The notes under the pieces: generated by a model
What the model was told of the DNA's origin: nothing
The model's database searches: none
Seen by the model: only the letters and a program-made list of their open reading frames with translations
Made by a program: the position numbers and the translations under genes
In this document: positions 1-11,800 of the stretch, piece by piece
How the letters are laid out: every line of letters starts with the position of its first letter
How positions within the stretch are numbered: position 1 is the stretch's first letter
Assembly: GCA_033060915.1 (NCBI GenBank)
Contig: CM065389.1
Span: 17,010,001-17,074,000, forward strand
Length of the DNA stretch: 64,000 nt
Direction of reading: 5' to 3'
DNA from: Euryodendron excelsum
Lineage: Eukaryota > Streptophyta > Magnoliopsida > Ericales > Pentaphylacaceae

Positions 1-1010
1 TAGGAGGCTGTTGTGTCTACCACCCATTCGGAATCTTAACTGGCAACATAGAGACATGTTTCTTCTTCCACAGAGAGTACTGCGACATCTCCCTTAATGG
101 TGACTAGGGTGTCACCATCTTCCTTATTGTGCTGGTGATTGCCTTGACCTTGCTCCCTTTTCAATTTTCAGCAATCCTTCTTCATATGACCTTCAATGCC
201 ACAATGATAGCAAGTAAAATTGCCATGTTCGTCACTAGATCTGCCAGGATCCTATGACCTTCCTCTGCTTCTGCTTCTGCCTCTACCTCTGCCTTTGCCT
301 CTGCCTCTACCTCTGCCTCTACCTCTGCCTCTACCTTTACCTTTACCTTTACCTCTACCTCGGCCTCTGTTATCTTCTTGTGACCTTCCCCTGCTTTCTG
401 TAATAAAGGCATACGATTGCTCCATACTAGCGTCCTTCCGTCTGGCTTCTTTATTGAACAGGGCATCCTTGACCATTATCATGGTGGGTTTTTCATTTGA
501 AGCTGAGTTGCTGTGGGACACCACCAATGTCTCCCAACTGTCTGGTAGAGAACTGAGAAGTAAAAGGGCTTACTCTTTATCGTCCCGCTGCAGTTCCATG
601 GCTGCAAGCTAGTTCACGTAGTTCTGAAACTGACTAGTATGCTCGACAATTAACATACTGCTCTTCAACTTTAAGTTGACAAATCGCTTCATCAAGAGAG
701 TTTTGTTTCAAGCGGTTTTGGCTTGAAACATATTCTCTAGTTTAGTCTAGAGAGTATATGCATTTGTCTCTTGGGCAACATAGTGAAATACATTATGGTC
801 GATCCATTATCTGATCTAACCGATAATTTTCTTGTTCTTCCTTCTCCACTATGCTTCCGTTGTTTCCATCGGTTTCACCCCCACTTCATCCAAGGGATCA
901 ACTAAATCTCAACAGTTCAAGTAGTCCTCCATTTGAGACCGCCAAATGGCATAGTTCGAATAGGTGAGCATGATCATAACTCTTGAAGTTGATGTTGATG
1001 GCTCCTCCAT
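1..1010 (-). pseudogene. copia gag-protease pseudogene
   Basis: The frame starts with MEEPSTST at 1010. It then shows copia gag hallmarks: a NYAIWRSQMEDYL-like stretch, LMKRFVNLK, LLLLSSLPDSWETLVVS and NKEARRKDASMEQS. A basic RG/KG-rich repeat follows, then a zinc knuckle CYHCGIEGHMKKDC (CX2CX4HX4C) near 180-225. The retroviral-type protease start SEWVVDTTAS lies at about 1-30, so gag and protease share one polyprotein. Stops interrupt it at several places, for example after LNC near 915, after RSRGRS near 252 and right after the knuckle. The family is certain; the copy is non-functional. Confidence 0.85.
253..368. repeat. Degenerate hexanucleotide array in gag
   Basis: About 18 copies of a CTCTGC / CTCTAC / CTTTAC hexamer (plus strand). 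On the gag strand they encode alternating Gly with Arg or Lys next to the zinc knuckle. Because the unit is a multiple of three and lacks stops, other frames are open too, giving Leu-Pro and Glu-Val/Ala shadows. Confidence 0.85.
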
Positions 1011-1108
1011 GAATTTTGAAGTAGAATCTGGCAAAACAGAGTGCACAATTGGGTCCAGAACAGCGAAAAATCTTAAGAAGGGCTTAACTAAAAAATTTTA
1101 GGTTTTTT

Positions 1109-1200
1109 AGGGGTCAAATTGTACTTTTTAAAAAATCTGGGGCCAAATTGTTATTTCTAAAAACTTTTGGGGCCAAACTATAATTTTTAAAAAAATTTGA
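1109..1200. repeat. Three ~30-bp tandem units in copia leader
   Basis: Three successive units begin GGGGTCAAATTGTA or GGGGCCAAATTGTT and end in an A/T-rich run. They lie between gag and the primer-binding site of the copia element. Confidence 0.6.
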
Positions 1201-1225
1201 TTACATGCCAACTACTGCTAATTGG

Positions 1226-1307
1226 GCGATGATGTGACAGCTGACTAGGCAATGACGTGATAGCTGACTAGACGATGACGTGACAGCTGATTGGGTGCTA
1301 ATGTCAC
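1226..1307. repeat. ~25-bp tandem repeats in copia leader
   Basis: Three and a half copies of a unit of the form GCGATGATGTGACAGCTGACT, with substitutions, lie in the untranslated leader. No coding role is seen. Confidence 0.65.
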
Positions 1308-1547
1308 TGATGATATCAACGATGATGACAGCAATTCTTCTTCTCCAGCACCAATGACATTGTAACCGTTGACTCGTCGAAACAAAATTTTGACCAACTC
1401 GTACGAACTCGTTTTAGCTCCATTTTTAATGCGTTTTGCAATGTTGAACTTGTCGATAGATGAACACACCGGTGTGGCCGAAATACGAGTTCGGCAAGCT
1501 TGATTTCTGGGCAGTGAGTAAAAAATTGCTCCAGCAACTCTAATGAG

Positions 1548-1559
1548 GCTCTGATACCA
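1548..1559 (-). other. Primer-binding site, initiator Met tRNA
   Basis: The minus strand reads TGGTATCAGAGC, the standard plant copia primer site complementary to the 3' end of initiator methionine tRNA. It lies two bases inside the LTR end at 1562, which fixes the LTR/internal boundary and the element's orientation. Confidence 0.9.
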
Positions 1560-1561
1560 CT

Positions 1562-2040
1562 TGTGTCAGAAATCAAATACACATTACAAAACAATGAATT
1601 GGAGAAAAGAAACTTTACTATTTAGAAAGGGAAAAAATTTTACAGGAGAAGAAGGAGGCCTTTGCTCACTGAACTCAATTACCACTCAAAGCAAAAAAAA
1701 CTCTCTAACTGTCCTTGATCTTACTTGTTCGATCTGCCTTCCTTCCTCAACTCAATTCTCTATTTATAGAGAAGGGGAGATCCCAATGTCAAGATTTTGC
1801 AGCTGTAAAATCTTGACAAAATTTGATCGTTGGCTGGCAAAGTTGACGAGCAGTGTGCAATGGCTGCTTCTCAAAAGTCCGACGGTTGGATGGTTCCGTC
1901 TTTAACGTGGGAATGAACTCATCACTCTTCAAGAGAGAAAAAAGTCCAATAGTCAAATAATACGAAGTCCTTCAGTGCTCATACCTATCATCTTTTTTCT
2001 TGTATTATTTGTTTCATTAAAAATGACTCGATTAATAACA
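1562..2040 (-). repeat. 5' LTR of the copia element
   Basis: The inner end is set by the primer-binding site. A minus-strand TATAAATA box lies at 1761-1768, a plausible promoter for the element's transcript. The outer end is uncertain; 2040 gives a TG start on the minus strand (TGTTATTAATCG). Confidence 0.55.
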
Positions 2041-2736
2041 AATTTATATTGCTAACATAATAAAACACTACATATTACAATTTAATCAAGATAAGTACAG
2101 AGCAGTTGCTACTACCTTACTATTAGACTTTTTTTTTTTTTTTTTTTGAGGTTGACAAACACCCACAATCGATCAGTCTCGACGGGTAAGCTATGAATCG
2201 CCCTAGTAGGCAACCAATGAAGCGGTTGGTGGGACTCATTTAGAAATTAGCCTGGTAATAGTTGGGACAGATCGAGGAAGGTGATTGAAATTAAAAATGC
2301 TAGGGACGCGTTACGAAGGTTGAGTGTTTTCAGGTTGGAATTGCTTTCACATAAGCTGCCGCGACACCGACTAGAAGAATACAAATCCAAGGTAAAGGTG
2401 TGGAAAAATGGAAGTACTGCACGGGGAAGCAGTCTACATAATCACAAGAAGTTTCATTTTACATATTAGATTTCTGCTGCTGCATTGGCAAAAAGGAAAA
2501 CAACACAAAACTAATGAATTTAGGAGAACTGTTAAAAAAAATTTTGTTCCGAAAAAAAATTCGTGAAATAGCCTTTTTTTTAGGAAAATTCTTTTAAAAT
2601 ATTCATATAGATGGTTAATGTTTCTCTCTTCTTTTTGTTTGCGGGCAGTATATCTCCATTTTGTTTGAGTGAAATAGCTAGGCCTGACGAATTCAATTTA
2701 TGTTTATGAATTCATCCAATTTCACCCATTTAAAGT
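2041..2736. other. Intergenic, nothing recognised
   Basis: AT-rich sequence with a poly-T run near 2131-2148. A short open frame at 2281-2469 has no recognisable domain. No gene or transposon boundary can be supported. Confidence 0.5.
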
Positions 2737-3057
2737 CAATGACGAACCTATGAAAAGACCAAGGGGGCTCCGCGCCCAAGACTTTTGAGATTATACTTAG
2801 GCCTCATAGTTTTTACATATTTAGGACAAAAATTAGTACTTTAGTCCCTCTTAAGTTTTAAAAATTTTATTTATATCCCACAATTTTTTTAATTTTTATG
2901 ATAAAATTCTGAATGTTAGTCCCCTAAAATCCAAAAAAAAAAAAACATTCTTCTGTTTTTGCTAAGTTAAAAAAAAAAAAAAAATTCTTCACTATTCAAA
3001 GTTTTAAAAAATTTTACCTTGGCTTCGGCTTAAAAAAATTTTATGGTTCCAGCCCTA
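2737..3057. mobile_element. Degenerate hAT-like short element
   Basis: The left end (GACGAACCTATG, then GGGGGCTCCGCGCCC) and the right end (GGTTCCAGCCCTA) match the layout of the better preserved element at 33301-34193. The flanking octamers agree at only about 5 of 8 positions, and A-runs interrupt the interior. It is read as an old relative of that family; boundaries are approximate. Confidence 0.4.
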
Positions 3058-3784
3058 ATCATAGTATACATATAGTTAATCAAGTATATATACCAGATGT
3101 CATCTCCGATTTTCTCGCTCTACAAAGCGGCTCCGAAGCCCTGCCCAAATACCAAAACCTCTCTTTTCGAGTTCATTTCATCAGTCAAGTTTGGATTCAG
3201 CGGCGAGAGAAAATGGAGGGTCATGACGATGATGGTGTCGCCGAGCAAGCCAACAGCGCACACACGATCTCTGATTTATAAAAATAAAAATAAAATAAAA
3301 AAAAAAAACCTTGCATTTGATTGTTTAAAAAAAACACGGTCTAAAAAATTTGTACAAAATATTTTTGAGGTGTTTACGGGATCTACAATTAGATCGAGAA
3401 TCATAAGATCCAACAACAAAAAAAATACATGAGAATTTTTATATGAACAATATTTATTAGAGTTAAACACAAAATGAGTCTAAATTATGCGCACAAAAAA
3501 TAATATAAAAATTATAATAAATCACCTAAATTTAAACAATATAAAAACGGATCAAATTAGATTTACATTGACCCTTTAGTACTTGCTAATTGAATGAATT
3601 TAAATTAAACTCATTTAAGCTCAAACCCAATTAAACTCACCCAAACTTGCCCGTTTGTCACCCTTAGGAATGGCTCTGTCACACAGGACTTATTATTGGT
3701 CATTAAACTTGTTGTGAACTCATTTCAATATGAGTTTTGGAATAGAGAACAAGCACATATATTAGGAGCATAAGATGAAAAAGT
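3058..3784. other. Intergenic, no supported gene
   Basis: A 111-codon open frame at 3097-3432 starts plausibly but turns into an A-rich lysine/asparagine run and shows no domain. The rest is AT-rich with simple A-runs. Confidence 0.5.
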
Positions 3785-5960
3785 GTGGAAATAATGGACT
3801 GGAATTTCAACAAAGCACCTCCGGTTGTGGTTGCCGGCAAACATGTTTCGAAAGCAAAACCTGTTTTCACAGAGAACTCGTTTCAGAAGGTGGGATGAAA
3901 TTTCAAAAAACTTTAAAACACAGTATTGGGAAAATTTTTTGAATCTTTAAGGAATCTCCTAAGAACCATTTTGAAAATTATTGAGAAATAGCCGAGAAAT
4001 TCATTAAGCACACGCGCATTGCTAGAATTTCTCTAAATAATGAATCAGAATTTCATCAAAGCACCCCGAATACATGGTTGCCATAAAACTTGTTTCAAAA
4101 GTAAAGCCCGTTTCCTCAAAAATTTGTTTTAGAAGTTGGGATGAAACTTCCAAGAACTTTAAAAGATAGTATTTGCAAACATTTGTTTTTTAATCTTTAA
4201 GGAATCTCTTAAGAACCTTTTTGAGAATTTTTTGAGAAATAGCCCAGAAATTCATTAAGAACATGCGCATTTCTATAATGTTTAAAATAATGAATCAGAA
4301 TTTCACCAAAGCTCTGCAGTCATGGTTGCCATGAAACTTTTTAGAAAAGAAAAGCCTGTTTTCGTAGAAATTCGTTTCAGAAGATCAAATGAAATTTCCA
4401 AGGAAATTTAAACGATAGTATTTGGAAATAATTTTGAATCTTTAAGGTATCTCTTAGGAATCTTTCTGAAAATTTCATGAGAATAGTCCAAAAATTTATG
4501 AAAAACACATTTCTATAATTTTTTAAAATAATGAACCAGAATTTCAACAAAGCACCTCCAATCATAGTCGTCATGAAACTTGTTTCAAAAGCAAAGCCCG
4601 CTTCCATGGAAATTTGTTTTTAAAAGATCGGATGAAATTTCCAAGAAAATTTTAAAAAATAGTGTTTGGACACGTTTTTTTTTTAATCTTTTAATAAATC
4701 TCTTACGCTTCATTTGGAACTCGGGTTTTCAATTAAAAAAGTAAAGGAAAAGAAAACATGCTGAAAAAAATAATAAAATTACTCTTTTATTTTGTTCTAT
4801 TTTCCTTCAAGTTTTTCTTTTTCCACCAAAAATCCGAATTAAAAAACGAAGCATTAGGGACTCTAGATATAGTTGGCATGAAACTTGTTTCAAAAGCAAA
4901 ACCCTTTTTTCGCATAAATTTATTAGAGAAGATGGGATGAAATTTCTAAGAATATTTGGAAACAGTTTTTAATCTATAAGGAAACTCTTATGAACCAATC
5001 TAAAAACTCTTTAGAAATAGTGCAAATAATCATTAAAAACGCTTTTTTAAGAGTTTTTTGAAATAATAGATTGGAATTTCATCATTCCAACCTCTAATCT
5101 TGGTTGGCATGAAACTTGTTCCAAAAGCAGAGCCCAATTCCGTAGATGTTCTTTTCAAAAGATGGGATGAAATTTTTGAGAAGCTTTCATAGATAGTATT
5201 CGGAAACGTTCTTTAATCTATGAGAAAACTCTTAAGAGCCATTCTGAAAATCCTTTAGAAACAGTCCAACAATTCATTAGCAACACGTTTCTAAAATTCT
5301 TTGAAATTATAAATTAGAATTTCATCAAAGCATCTCCAGTCAGGGTTGTCATGAAACTTGTTAAAAAAGCAAAAGCCCGTTTCTGTGGAGACATGTTTAA
5401 GAAGATAGGATTAATTTCTAAGAAACTTCTGAAGATAATACTTGCAAATGTTTTTGAATCTTTAAGGAAATTCTTGAGAACTATTCTGAAAATTCTTTAA
5501 AAACTGTCTAACAATCCATTAAAAACACTTTTTCTAGAATTTTTCAAAATAATAAACTATAATTTCATCAAAGCACCTCTAGTCATGATTGCCATTAAAC
5601 TTATTTCAAAAGCGAAGCCCGTTTTTGCATAAATCTGTTTTAGAAGATGTGATGAAATTTAAATATTTAAGGAAGAACCATTCCAAAAATTCTTTACTAC
5701 TCCTAAAATTCATTAAATACACGTTTCTAGAATTTCTCAAAGTAATTATAGTTTCATCAAAGCACCTCTAGTCATGGTTACTACGAAACTTGTTTCGAAA
5801 GCAAAACTCATTTCCACACAATGAGAAGATGGGATTAAATTTTCAAAAAACTTTAAAAGAAAATATTTATGAACCGTTTTTAAATTTTTAAGGAAACTCA
5901 TAAGAAACTTTGTGAAAATTTTTGAGAAACAATTCAGAAATTGACTAGAGACATATCTCC
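3785..5960. repeat. Tandem array of ~245-bp unit, nine copies
   Basis: A unit recurs about every 240-248 bp. Its landmarks in order are a CAAAGCACCTC-type box, GGTTGCCATGAAACTTGTTTC, AAAGCAAAGCCCG, GATGGGATGAAATTTC, TTTAAGGAATCTCTTAAGA and AATTCATTAAGAACAC. Copies begin near 3815, 4058, 4305, 4550, 4862, 5088, 5325, 5570 and 5757. The fifth is disrupted by an inserted element and the last is short. Copies differ by many substitutions, so the array is old. No open frame persists through the units. Confidence 0.85.
4706..4853. mobile_element. Small MITE inside the 245-bp array
   Basis: This 148-bp segment interrupts the array. Its ends are imperfect inverted repeats (CGCTTCATTTGGAACTCGG against TGCTTCGTTTTTTAATTCGG), and it is flanked on both sides by TTA. 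A three-base TTA duplication fits PIF/Harbinger-type (Tourist-like) MITEs. The array resumes out of register after it, so a deletion accompanied or followed insertion. Confidence 0.5.
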
Positions 5961-7071
5961 ATAATTTTTTTAAAATTTCTTTAGATTTTTAAAGCTTTCT
6001 TTTTAGTATTCTTATGGAATTTTATTATATATTTCTTTGTTGTTACCTAATGATATAAGGTTTTATTGTCTTATTAACAATATGACTTTGTTGGTGTAAT
6101 AACTTCACATCGTTCGTTTCCTATAGTACTTTGAACTTCACATATATGTTTCAACCTGATATCATTCTGCTTGAGAATTATGTATAAATTTCATATTTGT
6201 ATAGCAGTAACTATTTTGAATTTTAAATGTGGAATTGCACTAAACAAATTAACCAAGCTTGAGAAGTAACCTGCATGCTATAAAATAAACTTTATGCGAC
6301 TTAACTCCGAAATAATTGGTATGTAATCAACTATTTTATTATGGATATGATCCTAAATTCAGCAAAACTTGTATATTCAATTCATGTACATGTGTCTGTT
6401 ACATGGATGCTTTTTCTCCACCCAGCTCTATGTAGAGCTATATCACTATTTAAAATCCAGCAAGAACAACATTTCTTATAGCCTCAACCCTGATAATTTG
6501 GGACCCTGATAATTTTGGACCAGACTTCAACTTTAGCCTCACCAAATTTTAGTGTAATCTTACAAAACAAGTGCAATTAGCCTACTACTCAGTTACCAGA
6601 AGGTCACACTCCAGAAAAGATTGCCAAGCAAGCACATACATAGTCCAAAGACATACTGAGCATCAAATTATGCCCAAAAAAAAAAAAAAAAGAAGCTTTC
6701 CATTTCACAACAAATAGCCTTTTAGATTCTGATATCCCTAGCAAAGATATGTACTACAAAGTACAAAACCCAAAGTATATTCAACAGTAGCTGTTGGGTA
6801 TATCACTAGGATCAGATTGGTCTCCCTGCTCTACAATTCCTTACCTTTTAGCTGAGAAGCAAACTTGACATATCATAGTTTTACAAGCCATCAACCTAAA
6901 ACTTTACATTTGCAGAATCCCGTGTTGCCTTGAGTTTCTGCATCCAAAAAGTCAGCTGAGTCTAATGAAGCTTACAAGCTACCAAAATATTGGTCCTCCA
7001 AATGATACCGGGGGAGATACACGTACACTTCCCGAGGTCCTTCCCTCCCTCCCCAAAATTTCTTATTCCTT
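5961..7071. other. Downstream flank and probable 3' UTR of the PHD gene
   Basis: No gene of its own. The part nearest 7071 should include the 3' untranslated region of the minus-strand PHD-finger gene. The cleavage site cannot be placed by eye. Confidence 0.45.
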
Positions 7072-8801
7072 CTAACTCTTCATCTCAATTGCAGCCATTT
7101 TCTCCTCGTATTTTAGAGTTTTGGCCGCAGTCAGAAGCATGTCCACACCCCCAGATTTATCTACTGACTCTTCATCTTTCTCTTTCTGTGCATTTTCAAG
7201 ATTCTCAAATACTCCTTTTCCATCTTTACCTCTCTTTTTCAGTTTATTTTGAACATTCTCGTATGCCCTTTTAGCTTTGCGTATTTGCTTGATCCCTGCA
7301 TCACATTTTGTGCAAAACCATTTCCCTTTAGGAACTGCAGTGCGTGGTGGCTGCATACAATCAATGTGGTATGCGTGATCACAACCATCACATAGAACAA
7401 TATTCTCATCATCTCGGTCAGTCAGGCAGGCTCTACACAGACAAGAAGGGCAGTACCAACAGGGACTATACGTACCTAACTGCTTACTCGTCAAGCACCT
7501 CACATGGTAGTACTTGTGAAGGCAGTACGGATGGCCACACACCCTGAAATTTTCACTGTTGTCTACCTCACTCCCACAGACATTGCAGAGGTGCAATTTT
7601 TTCCCTCCTTTGAATAGTTGGAGTCCATGTTCCGCTTGGCCAGTTGAATTCTCTTCAAGTTCCGCAAATGTTTCTTCATTTGCCAGACCATCATCATCGA
7701 CTCCATTGTTTGGAGGTCTACTGGCATTCAGCTTCTCACACACTGCACAATTTTCGTGAGGCGATTCAACGCCATTGGTGATGCAGTTGGCACAGTACCA
7801 ACTTTTCAAGGGAATTTCTTCAACAGCAGGCTCAGTGCAGGAGACATGGTACATCTCCTCACATGAATCACATACCAGACAGTCCCTTCCATCAGCCTTC
7901 TCTCCACAATGCCGGCAAGCACAGACTTTGTACATACCACAGGCCTCTGTTTGCTCTGGTTTAGTGTGCAAGTCAGATTCCCCAGTAAGAAACTGCTACC
8001 AATGACAAGAAGCAAAATATCGTTGTTCAGCACCATCTCACCAGATCTAAAAGCAAATTCTAAACACCAGGATAAAACATTTCAAAAATTCAGGAAATGA
8101 TTTAGGATTCTTTCTTCCACTGCTCGAGAAGTCCAGAACTTAAAATATCTAACGAATTTGAAATGCTTAAACAATATAAATCAAAGAAACAGAACACAAA
8201 TGCACTCATTTTTGTGTCAGAACTTAATCAAGTTCATAGGTAGAATAGCCAAATCACTGGTGCATAGTAAGAGCAGGTAAGGAGGTCAAGAAGAAGAGAT
8301 ATTAAATAAGGAAAACCAGATTTTCACCTTGCTGGACTGAAGCCAAGTTCCAAGTTGAGCAGAAAATAAACTATTCAATCAAATTAATTTCATTTATATC
8401 ACAAACTAAAGGAAAATCTATTTTGTATATATGCAGCTTCCAAATAAAGATGATTAAATGCCACTTACGCACTATTTTAATTGTAACAGCAGGAAAGAGA
8501 TAAAGGGGAGCAGTGGGCCACTTCGAGGTCTGTACTACTACACATGCTCATCCCACATACGTTCCAATTATACTCAATGTTCATTTATACATGAGACAAC
8601 CAATTACGTCTACAGGAAAACTTAAAACTTATTTACCTTAGTAGTCCCTGACTTGTCCGAAAGACTCTTTGCAAGAGCAACCATTTCAGCACCAACATTT
8701 TGAAGCTTTGTCCATAGCTGTAAAAATTATTCAGGTTTGAGACAATAAACCATGAGAAGCGATATCTGCTTCACCTTAATGCAATTTTGGAATATATATA
8801 C

Positions 8802-8838
<37 letters not shown>

Positions 8839-11800
8839 AAACAAACACACCATCACCAAAATAACGGCAGTCAAATATCAAGCTCCTTTCCCCTTCCCCA
8901 CCCCGAAAAAAACAAAACACAACAAAAAGGAAGAAAAATAGAAAGGGCTGAAAAAAAGCAATAATCCTCCAATAATAAAAGAAGATAAAATAAGCAAAAA
9001 TGCATAAACAAATTCAAGCACCAGATAAGGGAAAATATTAGACAAAGGATTATGTTATTCCGCGTTCATTAATAATGCAACATAATACTAAGTTGCTAAC
9101 AGCCTCAGTATCAACCAGTATTAAAAGCACAATGCATTCCCATTTTCATGGTTACTACCCATGTTTCCACTCTAAGCAACAAAATCAGCTAAAAACTTTA
9201 TTAACATAATAAAACAGTTCTATTAACCCAAAAAAGGAAAAAATTGGTAACGGAAGCTTGTCGTTCAGAAACTTCACTGTCAATGCACTGTTTAACATTT
9301 AAAAATAAAATTAGTAAATTTAAAAACTAGTCTGCTGTGCTTAGACATCAAAACCCATAACACCTAAAGGTTGCACCTTACACAACACCAACTTTGCTAA
9401 GATATCCAAATAAGTCAACTGTAATTTCAATCAAAACACTATTCATGAAATGCTAATTCAGCTATGATAGGACCCCTTGGATCAAATGCAATAGCCCCAT
9501 TGGAGCAAAGAGAGGCTAAAGAGAATCCATATCAATAAATATATACCTTCCTGCTTTGGACAAAAGACGCTTTGTTAACCAATGGAGGAATTTTTAAACT
9601 ATTAAACTTCTCAAAGATTTGTAAATCAACATGCAATCGGGCAATGTAATCTGGGACCCAAACTTGAACAAAATAAGTATACAAATGCAACTTGTAACCA
9701 AAGTCAGCCTCTAAATAATGGAGGTGGAAATGTCAAGCAAAATTCGAAACTGCAACGGTTCTAGCAACATAACCTAGACCGGTAGATTAATCAAGATATA
9801 TGCATTGCATGTCATGAGTGTGCCTACCCTTGTTACCATAGATCTGAGACTCAATTTGGCATCTCAGAGAATTATGCATTGCATTAATATAGGGATCCAA
9901 GAGGACCAATTGACATATGTACAAAGTGCATAGCAAACAAAGCCCATCGATCATCTTAAGATGAAATTTTTAAAAAATCTAATATCTTCTCATCAAAAAA
10001 GTGAAAGCTGGAGCTTTTCCTGTACAATTCAACAATTCACAATTCTGTCAAAGTCCCCATTATCGCAAAAAAGCTCCCCAGAATATATAAGATAGAACAG
10101 CTATTCATTTTGATGGCAAGCACTTCATTTCTCAGTCTAATTCTGTATAAGACTTGTTCTTGAACTAAAATATTCCCTAAATCATCTAAAAAACGGATAT
10201 TATAAATCATTCAGACATGAGTTATCTACAACACGCTATTTCATACAAATTATCCACAAATCACACTATCTAGAGATCAAAAACTCTGTGACATCCATGG
10301 TTTCAATTTTCTATAAAATGTGGTCAAGTTACACAATCAGCTCAAAGGAAGTTCCATGGCATGTGCAATATTCCCCATAGTATGTATTTATGTCTATATT
10401 TCATGGTAGTAATTGGCATATGGATATACATATATGATAATCATAAGCCAATAACTACACCCAAGATATTCCTCCTTTTCTGAAAACATGAGACTCCTTA
10501 GATTTGTTTTTTCCGCTGACAAGTTAGACTTCTTAGGATTACAGTCCCAACACTTTTAAGCAATTCCAGTCAAAGTTGTATTAATCAATCTATTAACAAA
10601 ACATTTAGGAACTGAAATAATTTTCTTTTCATTTCTCGCTTATGCATACAACAGAAGAGACCAACAGTACATATTGAGCAAATATTAGCACCCCGACATC
10701 ATGTTAGATATATAAGGATAGTATATTTTGTCAAAGCTGTATTAATACCTTGATAGTGTTCACTTTTCATGCGGTAACAACAGTAAATATTTTATTAGAA
10801 ACATAACATATCATTGGAACACAACCCAAAGTGTTATGTAATAATACTTCAACTTGCTGCGCAATTTGCTGGGAATGTACAAAACTAGCTCTAACCCAAA
10901 AATTAATAAAGGTGTCTCAAGTTAGGTTGCATAACCATCGAAGCTACCTAAGCTTGGCTTGAGCTTGCCTTGTGTAAGCTTGTACAAGCTGATTTCTTAC
11001 CAGCCAAACCAAACTCAAGCATAAAATCCAGGATCACTTACCAAAAGTTGAGATGTTGTACACTTTGCCAACAATTTAATATCTAGCTTTGTAGCTCCAA
11101 AATGTTTCAGTTTATGCTCCTACCTACTAGCTTTGTATCTCCAATATGTTTCCTTCTTGCAGTGTTATTGATGGTCAGAGCACCAGATACGGCAACAATT
11201 GTATGAAAAACTGGACTTGGAATTACAATTGTTCTTCCAATTTCTGCCATGATATTTGAAGGACAGAGAACTGATGCAAAATTCTACTTCACCAAACAAT
11301 ACATCCATTCAAATTTTTTTGTTCATGAAGAATGGGCAAATTACAATTGTTCTTCCCATTTCTGCCCACAATATTTGAAGCACAGAGAACTGATACCAAA
11401 TTCTACTTTCCCTGAGAATATATTGGTTCAAAATTTTCTGTTCAGGTAGAATGGGCAAGTATAAACCAGCATTTGACATGACTAAAAAGGGAACAAATTA
11501 GTACGTTATGACATCAACAGGCCATCATGTGATGATAGAATCAATTTTGAAACAAACTTTCCCAGTATGATGTCAGTCCTGGGAAACTTTCTCAGGTACT
11601 CAAATATAAAGATGATGTCAGTCCATAAATTAGCAGGGTCAACAATAAAGGCTGAGAGTATTTACGATCATAGAATCCAAGTAGCTTGTCTAAATTTTGG
11701 GGGAAAAAAGAAGAAAAAAGAAAAAAGAAAAAGGACAATGATGTATGTTTTAGTTCACAGAGCAAAGTTTTGCACTTGGAACACCCCCTTTGTTTCTATT

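Larger units (their letters stand above)
1..2040 (-). mobile_element. Ty1/copia LTR retrotransposon, partial
   Basis: Reading the minus strand from about 2040 leftwards gives the 5' order of a copia element: an LTR-like segment, a primer-binding site complementary to initiator Met tRNA (TGGTATCAGAGC), an untranslated leader, a gag frame starting at 1010 and a protease start at the left edge. Reverse transcriptase, integrase and the 3' LTR lie outside the window. Gag contains several stop codons, so the copy is dead. The outer LTR boundary (about 2040) is a guess from a possible TG start, and no target-site duplication can be tested without the other end. Confidence 0.85.

Noticed and set aside
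220..612. 130-codon plus-strand frame with Leu-Pro repeats
   Set aside because: It is the reverse shadow of the hexamer array inside the copia gag; the true frame is on the minus strand with a zinc knuckle.
3097..3432. 111-codon plus-strand frame, possible small gene
   Set aside because: Its second half is an A-run-derived Lys/Asn stretch, no domain is visible, and it lies among repeats.
7344..8005. Plus-strand frames rich in Cys, His and Ser
   Set aside because: Antisense shadows of the PHD-finger exon on the minus strand.
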